DNA from: Peptococcaceae bacterium
GTDB taxonomy: Bacteria > Bacillota > Peptococcia > Peptococcales > Peptococcaceae
Length of the DNA: 36,974 bases
Reading direction: 5' to 3'
Assembly: GCA_030524315.1 (NCBI GenBank)
Contig: JAUNGU010000014.1
Location: forward strand, 1-36,974
The notes under the pieces are model-generated. The model was not told the DNA's origin and searched no databases. It saw only the letters and a list, made by a program, of their open reading frames with translations. This document shows, in pieces, positions 1-8,459 of this stretch (position 1 is the first letter of the stretch; every line of letters begins with the position of its first letter). The position numbers were made by a program, and so were the translations under genes.

Positions 1-269
1 TTGAAGGCATGGCGACCTATGAGCCGCGCCTCATCCATCAGATGACCTACGGCCTGAACGCCATCGAGCAGGTCAACGAGCTTTTGGCTGCCATGCCCAT
101 CGAAAAACGCCAGGCGCTGCCGGGACTCGGCAGCGGCCGCGCCGACATTATCACCCAGGGGCTGGACATTGCCATCCGCGTCATGAAGCTGCTCGAGACC
201 GAGACCATCACCGTCAGCGTCACCGATCTCCTCTTCGGCCAGCTCCTGGAGCTCTGCCATGGCAACTGA
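1..269 (+). CDS. Ppx/GppA-type exopolyphosphatase, C-terminal fragment
   Basis: The frame is open from base 3 (the left window edge) to the TGA at 267-269, so only about the last 88 residues are present. The stretch running from LPGLGSGRADII through the following helix matches the conserved end of the ASKHA-fold domain of Ppx/GppA phosphatases, where a Pro-Gly-Leu...Arg-Ala-Asp motif precedes a Gly and a hydrophobic helix. Family members remove terminal phosphate from polyphosphate or (p)ppGpp in the cytoplasm. The Met codon at 9 lies inside this domain and is not the start. The stop overlaps the downstream tilS start by 11 bases, so the two are probably cotranscribed. Whether it acts on polyphosphate or pppGpp cannot be decided from this fragment. 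Confidence 0.8.
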   Translation, partial: EGMATYEPRLIHQMTYGLNAIEQVNELLAAMPIEKRQALPGLGSGRADIITQGLDIAIRVMKLLETETITVSVTDLLFGQLLELCHGN

Positions 270-1590
270 CGTTGACGCGCGCGTTCTGGCTGCCGCCGAG
301 AATAGCCTCGCTGCCCACGTCCGGCCGGGTGAAAAAATCGTCGCTGCCGTCTCCGGCGGCTGCGACTCGATGGCGCTACTCGATATGCTCTGGCGCCTGC
401 GCGAGAAGCTGGGATTTGCGATTGTGGTCTGTCATGTGCACCACCATCTGCGCGCCGCCTCGGACGCCGAGTGGGATTTTGTGGCGGCGGCTTGCGCGCG
501 TTACGGCCTGCCCTTCATCGGGCGGCGTGTGGATGTGGCGGCGGCCTGTGCAGCGGGCGGCAATCTCGAGGCCGAGGCCCATCGGCTGCGCCATGAGGCG
601 CTGGAGGCGGTGCGACAGGCCCAGGGGGCGCAGTGGATCGCCTTGGGTCACCACGCCGACGACCGCGCCGAGACGGTGCTCATGCACATTCTCCGCGGCA
701 CCTCGCTCAAGGGTCTGGCGGCGATGCCCCTAGCCAGCGGCCAGCTGCTGCGGCCCCTCATCACATGTAGCCGCACCGAGCTCGAGGCCTACGCGCGAGC
801 GCGCGGCATTCGCTGGGTCACCGATGAGAGCAACGCCGACACGCGCTATCTGCGCAACGATTTGCGCCATCGGGTGTTGCCCGAGCTGGAAGAAATCAAC
901 CCCGGCCTCGTGCGCGCTCTGGGGCATTTGGCCGATAGCAGCGCCTGCGCCTGGGAGTATCTCGCTCAGGAAGCGCAGAATCTAGCAGACAGCACCCGCT
1001 ATATGCGCGCGCCGAGTTGGTGCCTCCTGGAGCGGGCGCCACTCCTTTCTGCCCATGCGGCGGTGTTTTCGGCCCTCCTGCAAGCGCTCGTCGAAGGCTA
1101 CAGCAGCGGGCGTAGCACCCTGCGCTATGAGATGGTGGCGGCCTGTCGTCGCCTCTTGGCTGCGGGTCGCGGGCGCACAGACCTGGGCGGCGGTGTTGTC
1201 TTTGAGGTGACGCGGCGCTGGCTCTATGTGGGCCGCCGGCCCGAGGGCGAATGGCAACGCGTGGAGGATGGTAGCTGGCGACAGGAATTTTTGGCGGCGC
1301 AGCTTGCCCTCGGCGATGATTTTGGGGTACGCGCCGCCCGAAGTGGCGATGAGATTGCTGTGAAAAATCTTGGCCACAAATCCCTCAAGAAAATTTTTCA
1401 GGAACACGCCCTGCCGCCTCTCCTGCGCCAGGTTTGGCCGGTGGTTTATGACATAAAAATAAAAGAAGTAATTTGGATACCATTCCTTGCAGAGTCGCCT
1501 CGACTCATGTATTATAATAGTGTTACCTTTTTGAAGGTTCATCTGAATATTACACTCGCTGAACAATCGGCGTGTGTGGACGTAGAATGA
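259..1590 (+). CDS. tilS: tRNA(Ile)-lysidine synthase
   Basis: The 443-residue product is a TilS. It attaches lysine to C34 of the CAU-anticodon tRNA-Ile using ATP, which changes decoding from AUG to AUA. The N-terminal N-type ATP pyrophosphatase domain carries the PP-loop motif SGGCDS near residues 33-38. The conserved LGHHADDRAETVLMH segment is near residues 128-142, and the C-terminal part has the usual G-x-KSLKKIFQE substrate-binding segment. Length is normal for the family. The start ATG overlaps the end of ppx by 11 bases. The gene continues directly into ftsH as in many Bacillota, but the hpt gene often found between them is absent. The last 150 bases are markedly A+T-richer than the rest and contain a likely ftsH promoter. 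Confidence 0.93.
   Translation: MATDVDARVLAAAENSLAAHVRPGEKIVAAVSGGCDSMALLDMLWRLREKLGFAIVVCHVHHHLRAASDAEWDFVAAACARYGLPFIGRRVDVAAACAAGGNLEAEAHRLRHEALEAVRQAQGAQWIALGHHADDRAETVLMHILRGTSLKGLAAMPLASGQLLRPLITCSRTELEAYARARGIRWVTDESNADTRYLRNDLRHRVLPELEEINPGLVRALGHLADSSACAWEYLAQEAQNLADSTRYMRAPSWCLLERAPLLSAHAAVFSALLQALVEGYSSGRSTLRYEMVAACRRLLAAGRGRTDLGGGVVFEVTRRWLYVGRRPEGEWQRVEDGSWRQEFLAAQLALGDDFGVRAARSGDEIAVKNLGHKSLKKIFQEHALPPLLRQVWPVVYDIKIKEVIWIPFLAESPRLMYYNSVTFLKVHLNITLAEQSACVDVE
1487..1515 (+). promoter_or_regulatory. Putative ftsH promoter inside the tilS 3' end
   Basis: TTGCAG (1487-1492) and TATTAT (1510-1515) are separated by 17 bases in an A+T-rich patch, about 100 bases upstream of the ftsH start. 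This would give ftsH its own transcript in addition to read-through from ppx-tilS. It is a consensus match only. Confidence 0.4.
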
Positions 1591-1616
1591 TTTAAAGAGA
1601 TGAAATAGGAGGCTAT

Positions 1617-3737
1617 ATGAAAAAAACAGCGTGGAAAAGTTTCGCGGTGTACCTCGTCATTTTTCTGCTATTTTTTTCCATGATAGAATTTTTCGGCCGT
1701 AACGGCACCACAGAGCAGCAAGAGCAGGTCTATGGTCAAAATTACACCGAGTTCATGGAAAATGTGGAAAAGGGCAACATCAAAGAGGTCACCATCACGA
1801 CTTATGACAACTATCAGGAAATCAGCGGCCAAACCAACAAAGGCCAGGCCTTTTCGATGCCAATTTCCAAGAGCGACGACAATTTGACCCAGAAGCTCGT
1901 CGACCAGGGCGTCGAGGTGACCCAGGAGAAAACCCCTGAGCCATCAGCGCTGATGACCCTTTTGGGCAATCTCCTGCCAATCCTGCTCTTGGTGGGCTTG
2001 TTCTTCTTCTTTATGAGCCAGACCCAGGGCGGCGGCGGAAAAATTTCCCAATTTGGCAAGAGCAAGGCGCGCATGACCGTCGACAACGACAAGCGCATCA
2101 CCTTCAACGATGTGGCCGGGGCCGATGAGGTCAAGGAGGAGCTGGCGGAGGTCGTCGACTTCCTCAAGAAGCCACAGAAATTCAAGGCCATCGGCGCCAA
2201 GATTCCAAAGGGCGTGCTGCTCTTTGGCCCTCCGGGGACAGGTAAAACCCTGGTGGCGCGCGCCGTTGCCGGTGAGGCCGGGGTGCCATTTTTCTCGATC
2301 AGCGGCTCGGACTTTGTTGAAATGTTCGTCGGCGTCGGCGCCAGTCGCGTCCGCGACCTCTTCGAGCAGGCCAAGAAAAACAGCCCTTGCATCATCTTCA
2401 TCGACGAAATCGACGCCGTCGGTCGTCAGCGTGGCGCTGGCGTGGGCGGCGGCCACGACGAGCGTGAGCAAACCCTCAACCAGCTCCTCGTGGAAATGGA
2501 CGGCTTTGACGCCAACGAGGGCATCATTATCCTCGCCGCCACCAACCGTCCCGATATTCTCGACCCAGCGCTGCTGCGTCCGGGCCGCTTTGACCGTCAG
2601 GTCACCGTTGGCCGTCCAGATGTGCGCGGGCGAGAGGAAATCCTCAAGGTGCACGTGCGCAACAAGCCCCTCTCTGCCGAGGTGGATCTGGCCGTCATTG
2701 CCAAGCAGACCGCTGGCTTTACCGGCGCGGATCTGGCCAACCTCGTCAACGAGGCGGCGCTCCTGGCGGCGCGTGAGGGCCTGACCCGCATCACCCAGGA
2801 GCATTTGGAGCAATCCATCGAGCGCGTCGTCGCCGGTCCGGAAAAGAAAAACCGTGCCAAAATGAGCGAGGCGGAGCTCAACCTCGTCAGCTACCACGAA
2901 GCAGGCCACGCCGTCATTGGCCACTTCCTGCCGGGCTGTGATCCGATCCACAAGGTCTCGATCATTCCGCGTGGCAGCGCCGGTGGCTACACCATGAGCC
3001 TGCCGGAAGAGGATCGCAACTACATGACCCGCACCCACCTCTTGCATCAGGTGACGATGATGCTCGGCGGTCGCGTCGCCGAAGAAATCGTCCTCGGCGA
3101 AATTTCCACAGGGGCGTCCAACGACATTGAGCGCGCCACCAACACCATCCGCCAGATGATCACCCGTTGGGGCATGAGCGACGAGCTCGGCACGATCACC
3201 TTTGGTGAGGACCAGGAGCAGGTCTTCCTGGGCCGCGACCTGGGCCACAACCGCAACTATTCGGAGGCCATCGCCTTCTCCATCGATAAGGAAGTCAAGC
3301 GCATCATGGACGAGTGCCACAGCCGCGCCCACCAGCTCCTCAGAGAGCACCGTGACAAGCTCGAAGCCGTGGCCAACGCCCTCAAGGAACGCGAGGTCAT
3401 CAACGCCTTCGAATTCAAGGGCATCATGGATGGCAAGGACCTGGAAACCATCGACAAGGAAGAAAAGGAATACCTGGCCAAGCTCAACGAAGAAAAGCAG
3501 CGCAAAATTGCTGAAGAAGCCGCCAAGGAAAAACGCGACGGCACCTTGAGAACGCCAGAGGCGCCAGTGAATCATCCAATGCCACCACAAAACGAAGAAC
3601 CTGCCAAGTTCAACCAATGGGTGCGCAACGACACCGCGGCACGGACCAATCCGCCTGCCGAAGAAAAGAAAGCCCCTAGCGAGGACGCGCCAGAGAAAAA
3701 TCTCGGCCTGCCTTCCCAGGAGGATGAGGACAAATAA
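1617..3737 (+). CDS. ftsH: ATP-dependent zinc metalloprotease FtsH
   Basis: This 706-residue membrane-anchored AAA+ protease degrades misfolded and regulatory membrane or cytosolic proteins as a hexamer. Membrane segments lie at about residues 8-26 and 112-133, flanking a short extracytoplasmic domain. The AAA domain shows Walker A GPPGTGKT at 204-211, Walker B ending FIDEID near 261-266, and the second region of homology with RPGRFDR near 321-327. The zinc protease motif HEAGH is at 427-431 and the likely third zinc ligand is Asp503. The last 60-70 residues form a charged, Lys/Glu/Pro-rich tail longer than in Escherichia coli FtsH, probably disordered. The AGGAGG at 1607-1612 fixes the start. 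An intrinsic terminator follows. Confidence 0.97.
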   Translation: MKKTAWKSFAVYLVIFLLFFSMIEFFGRNGTTEQQEQVYGQNYTEFMENVEKGNIKEVTITTYDNYQEISGQTNKGQAFSMPISKSDDNLTQKLVDQGVEVTQEKTPEPSALMTLLGNLLPILLLVGLFFFFMSQTQGGGGKISQFGKSKARMTVDNDKRITFNDVAGADEVKEELAEVVDFLKKPQKFKAIGAKIPKGVLLFGPPGTGKTLVARAVAGEAGVPFFSISGSDFVEMFVGVGASRVRDLFEQAKKNSPCIIFIDEIDAVGRQRGAGVGGGHDEREQTLNQLLVEMDGFDANEGIIILAATNRPDILDPALLRPGRFDRQVTVGRPDVRGREEILKVHVRNKPLSAEVDLAVIAKQTAGFTGADLANLVNEAALLAAREGLTRITQEHLEQSIERVVAGPEKKNRAKMSEAELNLVSYHEAGHAVIGHFLPGCDPIHKVSIIPRGSAGGYTMSLPEEDRNYMTRTHLLHQVTMMLGGRVAEEIVLGEISTGASNDIERATNTIRQMITRWGMSDELGTITFGEDQEQVFLGRDLGHNRNYSEAIAFSIDKEVKRIMDECHSRAHQLLREHRDKLEAVANALKEREVINAFEFKGIMDGKDLETIDKEEKEYLAKLNEEKQRKIAEEAAKEKRDGTLRTPEAPVNHPMPPQNEEPAKFNQWVRNDTAARTNPPAEEKKAPSEDAPEKNLGLPSQEDEDK

Positions 3738-3742
3738 TCACA

Positions 3743-3783
3743 GACCCTGTCTCAGCCATGTGCTGGGGCAGGGTCGTTTTTTT
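3743..3783 (+). terminator. Intrinsic terminator of ftsH
   Basis: GACCCTG (3743-3749) pairs with CAGGGTC (3769-3775). The stem extends inward through G-U pairs to about 14 bp around a CATGT loop, then G and a run of T residues follows. Confidence 0.9.
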
Positions 3784-3813
3784 GCGCAAATTCCTGACGA
3801 TTGTGAATTTAGC

Positions 3814-3864
3814 GTGACAATGGCCGTTTCCCGTCTTTATAAACAGCCATGAATATTATATAAT
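3814..3864 (+). promoter_or_regulatory. Putative nfnAB promoter region
   Basis: Two -10 candidates are visible. TTATAA (3837-3842) lies 17 bases after GTGACA (3814-3819), and a perfect TATAAT lies at 3859-3864 with a weak -35. The second overlaps the in-frame ATG at 3863, so that ATG would lie upstream of the transcript start. The leader that follows can form GCTCTC/GAGAGC (3880-3885 with 3891-3896) ahead of a T6 run at 3902-3907. This may be a weak attenuator or just a leader hairpin. Confidence 0.45.
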
Positions 3865-3925
3865 GACTAATAAGCGATCGCTCTCGATGGGAGAGCAAGG
3901 ATTTTTTGAGGAAGAAGGGGTTAGT

Positions 3926-4783
3926 GTGTATAAAATCGTAGACTATAAGCACCTTGGCGGTGCGACCCACGAATTGGTCGTTGAAGCACCACGCCTGGCA
4001 AAAAAAGCCAAGGCCGGACAGTTTTTGATTGTGCGTATGGGCGAAGGCGAGGAGCGGATTCCTCTGACCATTGCCGACCACGATGCCGACAAGGGCACTG
4101 TGACCATCGTCATCCAGGCGCTCGGCCATTCCACCCAGAAGCTTGTGACGCTGCGCCCTGGCGATGAAATTGCCGACGTTGTCGGTCCGCTCGGTAAGGC
4201 CAGCGAAATTGAAAAATACGGCACCGTCGTCATCGTCGGCGGCGGCGTCGGGATTGCGCCAATTTATCCGATTGCCCGCGATCTCAAGAAGGCTGGCAAC
4301 CGCGTCATCGCCATCATCGGCGCCAAGACCAAGGACCTGCTCTTTTGGCAGGACAAGCTCGCCGCTGCTGTCGATGAGGTGCGTGTCGCCACCGACGACG
4401 GCTCCGTCGGCCACAAGGGCTTTGTCACCGATTTGCTCGCCGATGCCTGCGACAACGAAGGCGTCGACATTGTTTGGGCGATTGGGCCGATGATCATGAT
4501 GTACAACTGTGTCAAGGTCACCAAGGCCCGCGGCATTCGCTCGGTGGTCAGCATGAATCCGGTGATGATCGACGGCACGGGCATGTGCGGCGGCTGCCGC
4601 GTGCGCGTGGGCGACGAGACGAAATTTGCCTGCGTCGACGGGCCGGAATTTGACGGCGACCTCATCGATTTTGACCTGGCCATGAAGCGCTCGCGTTTCA
4701 TGCGCGATCTCGAGGCAGAGGCCGTCGAGCGCGACCACGAATGCACCATCGGTCTCAATCACAAGGAAGGGGAGAGCAAATAA
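3926..4783 (+). CDS. nfnA: NADH-dependent ferredoxin:NADP+ oxidoreductase, subunit A
   Basis: This 285-residue small subunit of electron-bifurcating transhydrogenase NfnAB couples NADH and reduced ferredoxin to NADP+ reduction, or the reverse, in the cytoplasm of anaerobes. It has the ferredoxin-NADP reductase fold. The FAD-binding RIPLT is near residues 44-48 and the nucleotide motif GGGVGIAP is near 105-112. The C-terminal [2Fe-2S] site has Cys221, Cys224 and Cys236. I chose GTG 3926 because the protein then begins MYKIVD as family members do and a purine-rich GGAAGAAGGGG (3910-3920) sits five bases upstream. The in-frame ATG at 3863 overlaps a TATAAT box and is unlikely to be used. The stop overlaps nfnB by one base. 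Confidence 0.93.
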   Translation: MYKIVDYKHLGGATHELVVEAPRLAKKAKAGQFLIVRMGEGEERIPLTIADHDADKGTVTIVIQALGHSTQKLVTLRPGDEIADVVGPLGKASEIEKYGTVVIVGGGVGIAPIYPIARDLKKAGNRVIAIIGAKTKDLLFWQDKLAAAVDEVRVATDDGSVGHKGFVTDLLADACDNEGVDIVWAIGPMIMMYNCVKVTKARGIRSVVSMNPVMIDGTGMCGGCRVRVGDETKFACVDGPEFDGDLIDFDLAMKRSRFMRDLEAEAVERDHECTIGLNHKEGESK

Positions 4784-6174
4784 TGGCAAGCAAAGCACCA
4801 AGACATGAGATGCCCGTTCAGGACCCAAAGGTCCGCGTGACCAACTTCCAGGAAGTGGCCTTGGGCTATGACGAAGAAACGGCCATCGCCGAGGCGCAGC
4901 GCTGCCTCAAATGCGCCCGTCCTCGCTGCGTTGAGGGTTGCCCGGTACACGTGGCGATTCCAGATTTTATTGAAGCGGTGGCGCTGGCCGATCTCGACGA
5001 GGCGGCCCGCCGTCTCAAGGCGCGCACCAGTCTGCCTGCCATCTGCGGCCGCGTCTGCCCACAGGAAAACCAGTGCGAGGGCAAATGCGTTCTCGGCATC
5101 AAGGGCGAACCGGTGGCCATCGGCCGTCTCGAGCGCTTCGTTGCCGATTGGGACCGCGAGCAGCCACAAAAGCCTGTCGAGCTGCCAGCGAAAAATGGCA
5201 AGAAGGTCGGCATCATCGGCGCTGGTCCGGCAGGGCTCGCCTGCGCGGGCGATTTGGCCAAGCTCGGCTATGATGTGACGATTTTCGAAGCCCTGCACAC
5301 GCCGGGCGGTGTGCTCATGTATGGGATTCCCGAATTCCGTCTGCCAAAGGCCATCGTCCAGCACGAAATCAACAGCATCCGCGAAATGGGCGTGCACATC
5401 GAGGTCGACGCCATCGTCGGCAAGCTTTACGATATTCAGGAGCTCCACGAGGAGGAAGGCTTCGACGCCTTCTTCGTCGGCACCGGCGCCGGGCTGCCTC
5501 ACTTCATGAACATTCCTGGCGAGAATCTCAACGGCGTCTATTCTGCCAACGAATTCCTCACCCGCTCCAATCTCATGAAGGCCTACGATTTTCCACACAA
5601 CGCCACGCCGATCAAGGTTGGCAAGCGTGCAGCCATCATCGGCGGCGGCAACGTCGCCATGGATGCGGCGCGCACGGCGCTGCGCCTGGGCGCTGAGGAA
5701 AGCTACATCGTCTATCGCCGCAGCAAGGAAGAAATTCCGGCTCGCGCCGAGGAGCTCGAGCACGCCATCGAAGAAGGCGTCCAGCTCAAGCTGCTCTCAT
5801 CGCCAATTGCCTACACCGGCGATGAAAACGACGTCATCACCGGCATGGTCATGCAAAAATACGAGCTCGGCGAGCCCGACGCCAGCGGCCGCCGCAGACC
5901 GATTGCCATCGAGGGCGAAACGGAAGAAATGCCGATCGACACCGTCATCGTCGCCATCGGCCAGGGGCCAAACCCAATCCTCACCGAAAACACGCCGGGC
6001 CTTGAGCTCAACAGCCGCGGCAATATCGTCGCAAATGACGAGGGCCAGACCAGCCTGCCATACGTTTTCGCAGGTGGCGACATTGTCACCGGCGCCGCCA
6101 CCGTCATCAAGGCCATGGGCGCCGGTAAGGACGCCGCCGCTGCCATCGACGCCTATCTCAAGGCTCAAGCCTAA
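4783..6174 (+). CDS. nfnB: NADPH-dependent ferredoxin:NAD+ oxidoreductase, subunit B (GltD-like)
   Basis: This 463-residue large subunit of NfnAB carries the bifurcating FAD, the NADP(H) site and two [4Fe-4S] clusters. It is homologous to the glutamate synthase small subunit. Cluster cysteines appear as C41/C44/C49/C53 and C88/C92/C98/C102. The FAD dinucleotide motif GAGPAG is near 146-151, and a second Rossmann motif, IIGGGNVAMD, follows near residues 284-293. The ATG overlaps the nfnA TAA (TAATG), indicating translational coupling. A GGAAGGGGAG site precedes it. The close pairing with NfnA distinguishes it from a glutamate synthase subunit; no gltB is present. A UUCG-loop terminator follows 10 bases after the stop. 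Confidence 0.94.
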   Translation: MASKAPRHEMPVQDPKVRVTNFQEVALGYDEETAIAEAQRCLKCARPRCVEGCPVHVAIPDFIEAVALADLDEAARRLKARTSLPAICGRVCPQENQCEGKCVLGIKGEPVAIGRLERFVADWDREQPQKPVELPAKNGKKVGIIGAGPAGLACAGDLAKLGYDVTIFEALHTPGGVLMYGIPEFRLPKAIVQHEINSIREMGVHIEVDAIVGKLYDIQELHEEEGFDAFFVGTGAGLPHFMNIPGENLNGVYSANEFLTRSNLMKAYDFPHNATPIKVGKRAAIIGGGNVAMDAARTALRLGAEESYIVYRRSKEEIPARAEELEHAIEEGVQLKLLSSPIAYTGDENDVITGMVMQKYELGEPDASGRRRPIAIEGETEEMPIDTVIVAIGQGPNPILTENTPGLELNSRGNIVANDEGQTSLPYVFAGGDIVTGAATVIKAMGAGKDAAAAIDAYLKAQA

Positions 6175-6184
6175 TCAACCACAA

Positions 6185-6212
6185 ACGTCACGGTTCGCCG
6201 TGGCGTTTTTTA
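6185..6212 (+). terminator. Intrinsic terminator of nfnAB
   Basis: ACGTCACGG (6185-6193) pairs with CCGTGGCGT (6198-6206) around a TTCG tetraloop with one G-U pair. A T run follows immediately. Confidence 0.92.
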
Positions 6213-6251
6213 GTATGCGCGGCGCGTATGGCTGAGCATGAAGAACGGGTA

Positions 6252-6281
6252 TTGTACATGGTTTATGCGTGGTGCTAGGAT
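6252..6281 (+). promoter_or_regulatory. Putative extended -10 promoter for the cupin/CMD pair
   Basis: TTGTAC (6252-6257) is followed after 18 bases by TAGGAT (6276-6281), preceded by TGC, an extended -10 element. It lies about 30 bases upstream of the cupin ribosome-binding site. Confidence 0.45.
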
Positions 6282-6318
6282 GAGTGTAGAGAGAATAAGA
6301 GACATGGAGGGTTTTATC

Positions 6319-6765
6319 ATGAAAATCGTTGACGAAAAAGAATTTGCAGCGGCCAACGTCTTTGGCAAGGGCGCAGACAATGTGGCCTACGCCCAATATT
6401 TTATTGGCCAGTCCTTTTTGAAGCCATTGACCCAGGCGGGCGATCCCATCGCCATTTCTAACGTGACCTTTGAGCCGGGCTGTCGCAACAACTGGCACAT
6501 TCATCACGCGTCCAAGGGTGGCGGCCAGATTCTCATTTGCACGGCTGGTGAGGGCTGGTATCAGGAAGAAGGCAAGGACGCCGTGAGCCTGGCACCGGGC
6601 ATGGTCATCACCATCCCTGCCAATGTCAAGCATTGGCACGGCGCCAAGAAGGACTCGTGGTTCAGCCATCTGGCCTTTGAAGCGCCGGGCGAGGAGCTGT
6701 CCAACGAATGGTGCGAGCCGGTGGACAACGCCCAGTACGATGCATTGGAAGAGGGTAACGAATGA
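6319..6765 (+). CDS. Cupin domain protein
   Basis: This 148-residue single-domain cupin has the first motif within NWHIHHASKGGGQ and the second within PANVKHWHG. These supply histidines for a divalent metal in a small beta barrel. The family includes isomerases, dioxygenases and sensors, so no reaction can be assigned. The start at 6319 is supported by GGAGGG at 6306-6311 with seven-base spacing; the frame is open further upstream (from 6238) but without a comparable ribosome-binding site. The next gene overlaps it by four bases (ATGA) and encodes a carboxymuconolactone decarboxylase homologue. This pair is frequently found together, also as fusions, in bacterial genomes and is usually considered a small redox or detoxification unit. 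Confidence 0.85.
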   Translation: MKIVDEKEFAAANVFGKGADNVAYAQYFIGQSFLKPLTQAGDPIAISNVTFEPGCRNNWHIHHASKGGGQILICTAGEGWYQEEGKDAVSLAPGMVITIPANVKHWHGAKKDSWFSHLAFEAPGEELSNEWCEPVDNAQYDALEEGNE

Positions 6766-7460
6766 TGAACGACTATCAATCTCTACACACCACAGACCCG
6801 GATTTTATGGCGCGCTTTGAGCATTTCGCCTTTGACGAGGTGCCAAACGAGGAAGGTCAGACCTTGCCAGAGGAGACGCGTTACCTGGCGATTCTCGCAA
6901 GCCTCATCGGCTGCGGTGGCGAGGCGGCTTATCGCGAGCTCCTCAGCCGCGCGCTGGACGCTGGGCTTGCGCCAGCGGCTGTCAAGGAAACGGTCTACCA
7001 GGCCTTTGACTACCTGGGCATGGGCCGCGCCTGGCCATTTTTGGCGGTGACCAACGCGGTGTTTTCTGACCGCGGCATCGCCCTGCCGCTGGCTGATCAG
7101 ACGCGTACGACCATGGACGATCGCCTGGAAAAGGGCGCAGGTGCCCAGGCAGAAATTTTCGGCGAGCAGATGCGCAAGGCCTGGAAGGCGGGGCATATCA
7201 ACCGCTGGCTCGCGGCCAACTGCTTCGGCGATTATTACACCCGCGGCGGGCTGGATCTGGCCCAGCGCGAGCTCATCACCTTCTGTTTTTTGGCAGCGCA
7301 AGGCGGCTGCGAGCCGCAGCTCATCGCCCACGCCAAGGGCAATATGAACCTCGGAAGCGACGCCGCCTTCCTCGGCCGCGTCGTCTCCCAAATTCTGCCC
7401 TACATCGGCTATCCGCGCAGCCTCAACGCCATGACCTGCATCCAGAAGGCCAGCGAATAA
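6762..7460 (+). CDS. Carboxymuconolactone decarboxylase family protein
   Basis: The 232-residue product contains two CMD-like helical segments, at about residues 25-90 and 150-228. The second carries the conserved pattern of an Arg-Glu helix followed by LAAQGGCEPQL and a long helix. There is no AhpD-type CxxC pair, so peroxidase-like activity is not supported. It resembles gamma-CMD proteins, which are trimeric or hexameric alpha-helical enzymes. No other protocatechuate-pathway gene is near, so the substrate is unknown. ATG codons at 6762 and 6765 are adjacent and either may be used. Overlap with the cupin stop implies translational coupling. The unit ends in a strong hairpin terminator. Confidence 0.85.
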   Translation: MMNDYQSLHTTDPDFMARFEHFAFDEVPNEEGQTLPEETRYLAILASLIGCGGEAAYRELLSRALDAGLAPAAVKETVYQAFDYLGMGRAWPFLAVTNAVFSDRGIALPLADQTRTTMDDRLEKGAGAQAEIFGEQMRKAWKAGHINRWLAANCFGDYYTRGGLDLAQRELITFCFLAAQGGCEPQLIAHAKGNMNLGSDAAFLGRVVSQILPYIGYPRSLNAMTCIQKASE

Positions 7461-7472
7461 TATCGAACATTT

Positions 7473-7503
7473 ATCACATTGCCCCGCGCAATGTGATTTT
7501 TTT
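7473..7503 (+). terminator. Intrinsic terminator of the cupin/CMD operon
   Basis: ATCACATTG (7473-7481) pairs with CAATGTGAT (7489-7497) around CCCCGCG, followed by T7. Confidence 0.92.
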
Positions 7504-7518
7504 GTGACCAAATTGCCG

Positions 7519-7553
7519 TTGACAATTCCCTAGCCCAACCGATACCATATAAT
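7519..7553 (+). promoter_or_regulatory. Putative promoter of the LytTR regulator
   Basis: A perfect TTGACA (7519-7524) is followed after 18 bases by TACCAT (7543-7548). A perfect TATAAT overlaps that at 7548-7553, but at a 23-base spacing from the same -35. Initiation from one of these boxes is likely. Confidence 0.5.
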
Positions 7554-7574
7554 CAGAGAAAAAGGAGTGGAGGG

Positions 7575-8306
7575 ATGACAATGAATCTGGCAATTTGTGA
7601 CGATGAGGCGATTTTTTGTGAGATGCTGATCGAGGCGATCGAGGCCAACGCGCCGACAGAGGTGGACATCACCGTCTACAACAGCGGCGAGGCGCTGACC
7701 GAGGATTATCTCGAGGCGGGCAAGCGTTTTGATGCCGTCTTTCTCGATTTGGAAATGGGCGAAGGGCGAAAAAGCGGCATCATCACCGCCGATGAAATTC
7801 GCGCCCTCGACGAACGCGTCGACATCATCTTTGTCACCAGCCACACGAGCTACGCCAAGGACTGCTTTTATTGCAACCCCTTGCGATTTTTGACCAAGCC
7901 CGTCGAGGGCAAGTTCGTCCGAGAGGCCCTCAACGCCATTGACGCCCGCCTCAAAAGGGTGCGCGTGCCCTTTGTCATCGACAACAAAAAATGCCACGCC
8001 CGCCTCTATTGCGACGAAATCCTCTACTTTGAGAGCGCCCGCAATTGGATCAAGGTCCACACCAAGGACGAGGTCTATCTGGCGCGCATGTGCATGAATG
8101 CGCTCGAAAAAACCTTGCCAGAGGCAGAATTTTGCCGCGTGCACCGTGGCTTCATTGTGCGTCTCGACGCCGTGCGCAGCTTTGACAAGGACAGCATCAA
8201 GCTGACCCACGACGACATCACCATTCCCCTCGGCCGCAATTACAAAAATACCTTCCACGAGGTCTTCCTCAACCACACATACAACAGCCTGCGCAGACAT
8301 TTCTAG
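7575..8306 (+). CDS. LytTR-family response regulator
   Basis: The 243-residue protein has an N-terminal receiver domain and a C-terminal LytTR DNA-binding domain of the AgrA/LytR kind. The receiver shows the acidic pair Asp9-Asp10 and phosphoacceptor Asp58 in FDAVFLDLE. A Thr-Ser pair in FVTSHT and the conserved Lys-Pro in FLTKPV complete the site. The LytTR domain spans roughly residues 132-240, with RVHRGFIVRLDAV as its typical core. No sensor kinase gene is adjacent, so it is an orphan regulator here. Starts at 7575 (AGGAG at 7563-7567) and 7581 (GGAGGG at 7569-7574) are both plausible. A direct repeat resembling LytTR sites lies immediately downstream, in front of the membrane-protein pair, suggesting that pair as a target. 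Confidence 0.92.
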   Translation: MTMNLAICDDEAIFCEMLIEAIEANAPTEVDITVYNSGEALTEDYLEAGKRFDAVFLDLEMGEGRKSGIITADEIRALDERVDIIFVTSHTSYAKDCFYCNPLRFLTKPVEGKFVREALNAIDARLKRVRVPFVIDNKKCHARLYCDEILYFESARNWIKVHTKDEVYLARMCMNALEKTLPEAEFCRVHRGFIVRLDAVRSFDKDSIKLTHDDITIPLGRNYKNTFHEVFLNHTYNSLRRHF

Positions 8307-8317
8307 CAAAATCAATC

Positions 8318-8363
8318 AAGCCAGGGACCATTCGCAAAAAAATGGCCCCTGGCTTGTTGTTTG
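8318..8363 (+). terminator. Hairpin terminator after the LytTR regulator
   Basis: CAAGCCAGGGACCATT (8318-8333) pairs with AATGGCCCCTGGCTTG (8341-8356) with a single mismatch, followed by a T-rich but interrupted tract. The first downstream direct-repeat copy begins inside its tail. Confidence 0.75.
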
Positions 8364-8387
8364 TCCTTCTACAGATGTCGTTTGTCC
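8355..8387 (+). promoter_or_regulatory. Tandem direct repeat, candidate LytTR binding site
   Basis: TGTTGTTTGTCC (8355-8366) and TGTCGTTTGTCC (8376-8387) match at 11 of 12 positions and are spaced 21 bases start to start, two helical turns. LytTR regulators typically bind two such repeats containing GTTnRK cores on one DNA face. Both copies contain GTTTGT. The site lies about 30-60 bases upstream of a TATAAT (8418-8423) serving the next gene, whose -35 is poor, as expected for an activated promoter. Confidence 0.55.
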
Positions 8388-8417
8388 ACCTATATAGATT
8401 TCCGCAGCGCCATCGCG

Positions 8418-8423
8418 TATAAT
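8418..8423 (+). promoter_or_regulatory. -10 element of the membrane-protein pair
   Basis: A perfect TATAAT without a convincing -35 (TAGATT at 17-base spacing) lies 36 bases upstream of the start at 8460. With the upstream direct repeat this suggests activator dependence. Confidence 0.45.
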
Positions 8424-8459
8424 GGAGAAAAGAGTCGCGTTTCGCAGAGGAGGGATTTT

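Noticed and set aside
1944-3617. A 557-codon open frame on the minus strand opposite ftsH
   Set aside because: It is antisense to a certain FtsH, has no recognisable domain, and comes from the strong third-position G+C bias that removes stops from the opposite strand.
3863-3925. An extended N-terminus for NfnA from ATG 3863
   Set aside because: That ATG overlaps a TATAAT, so it would lie before the transcript start, and the extra residues are not typical of NfnA. GTG 3926 has a good upstream purine tract.
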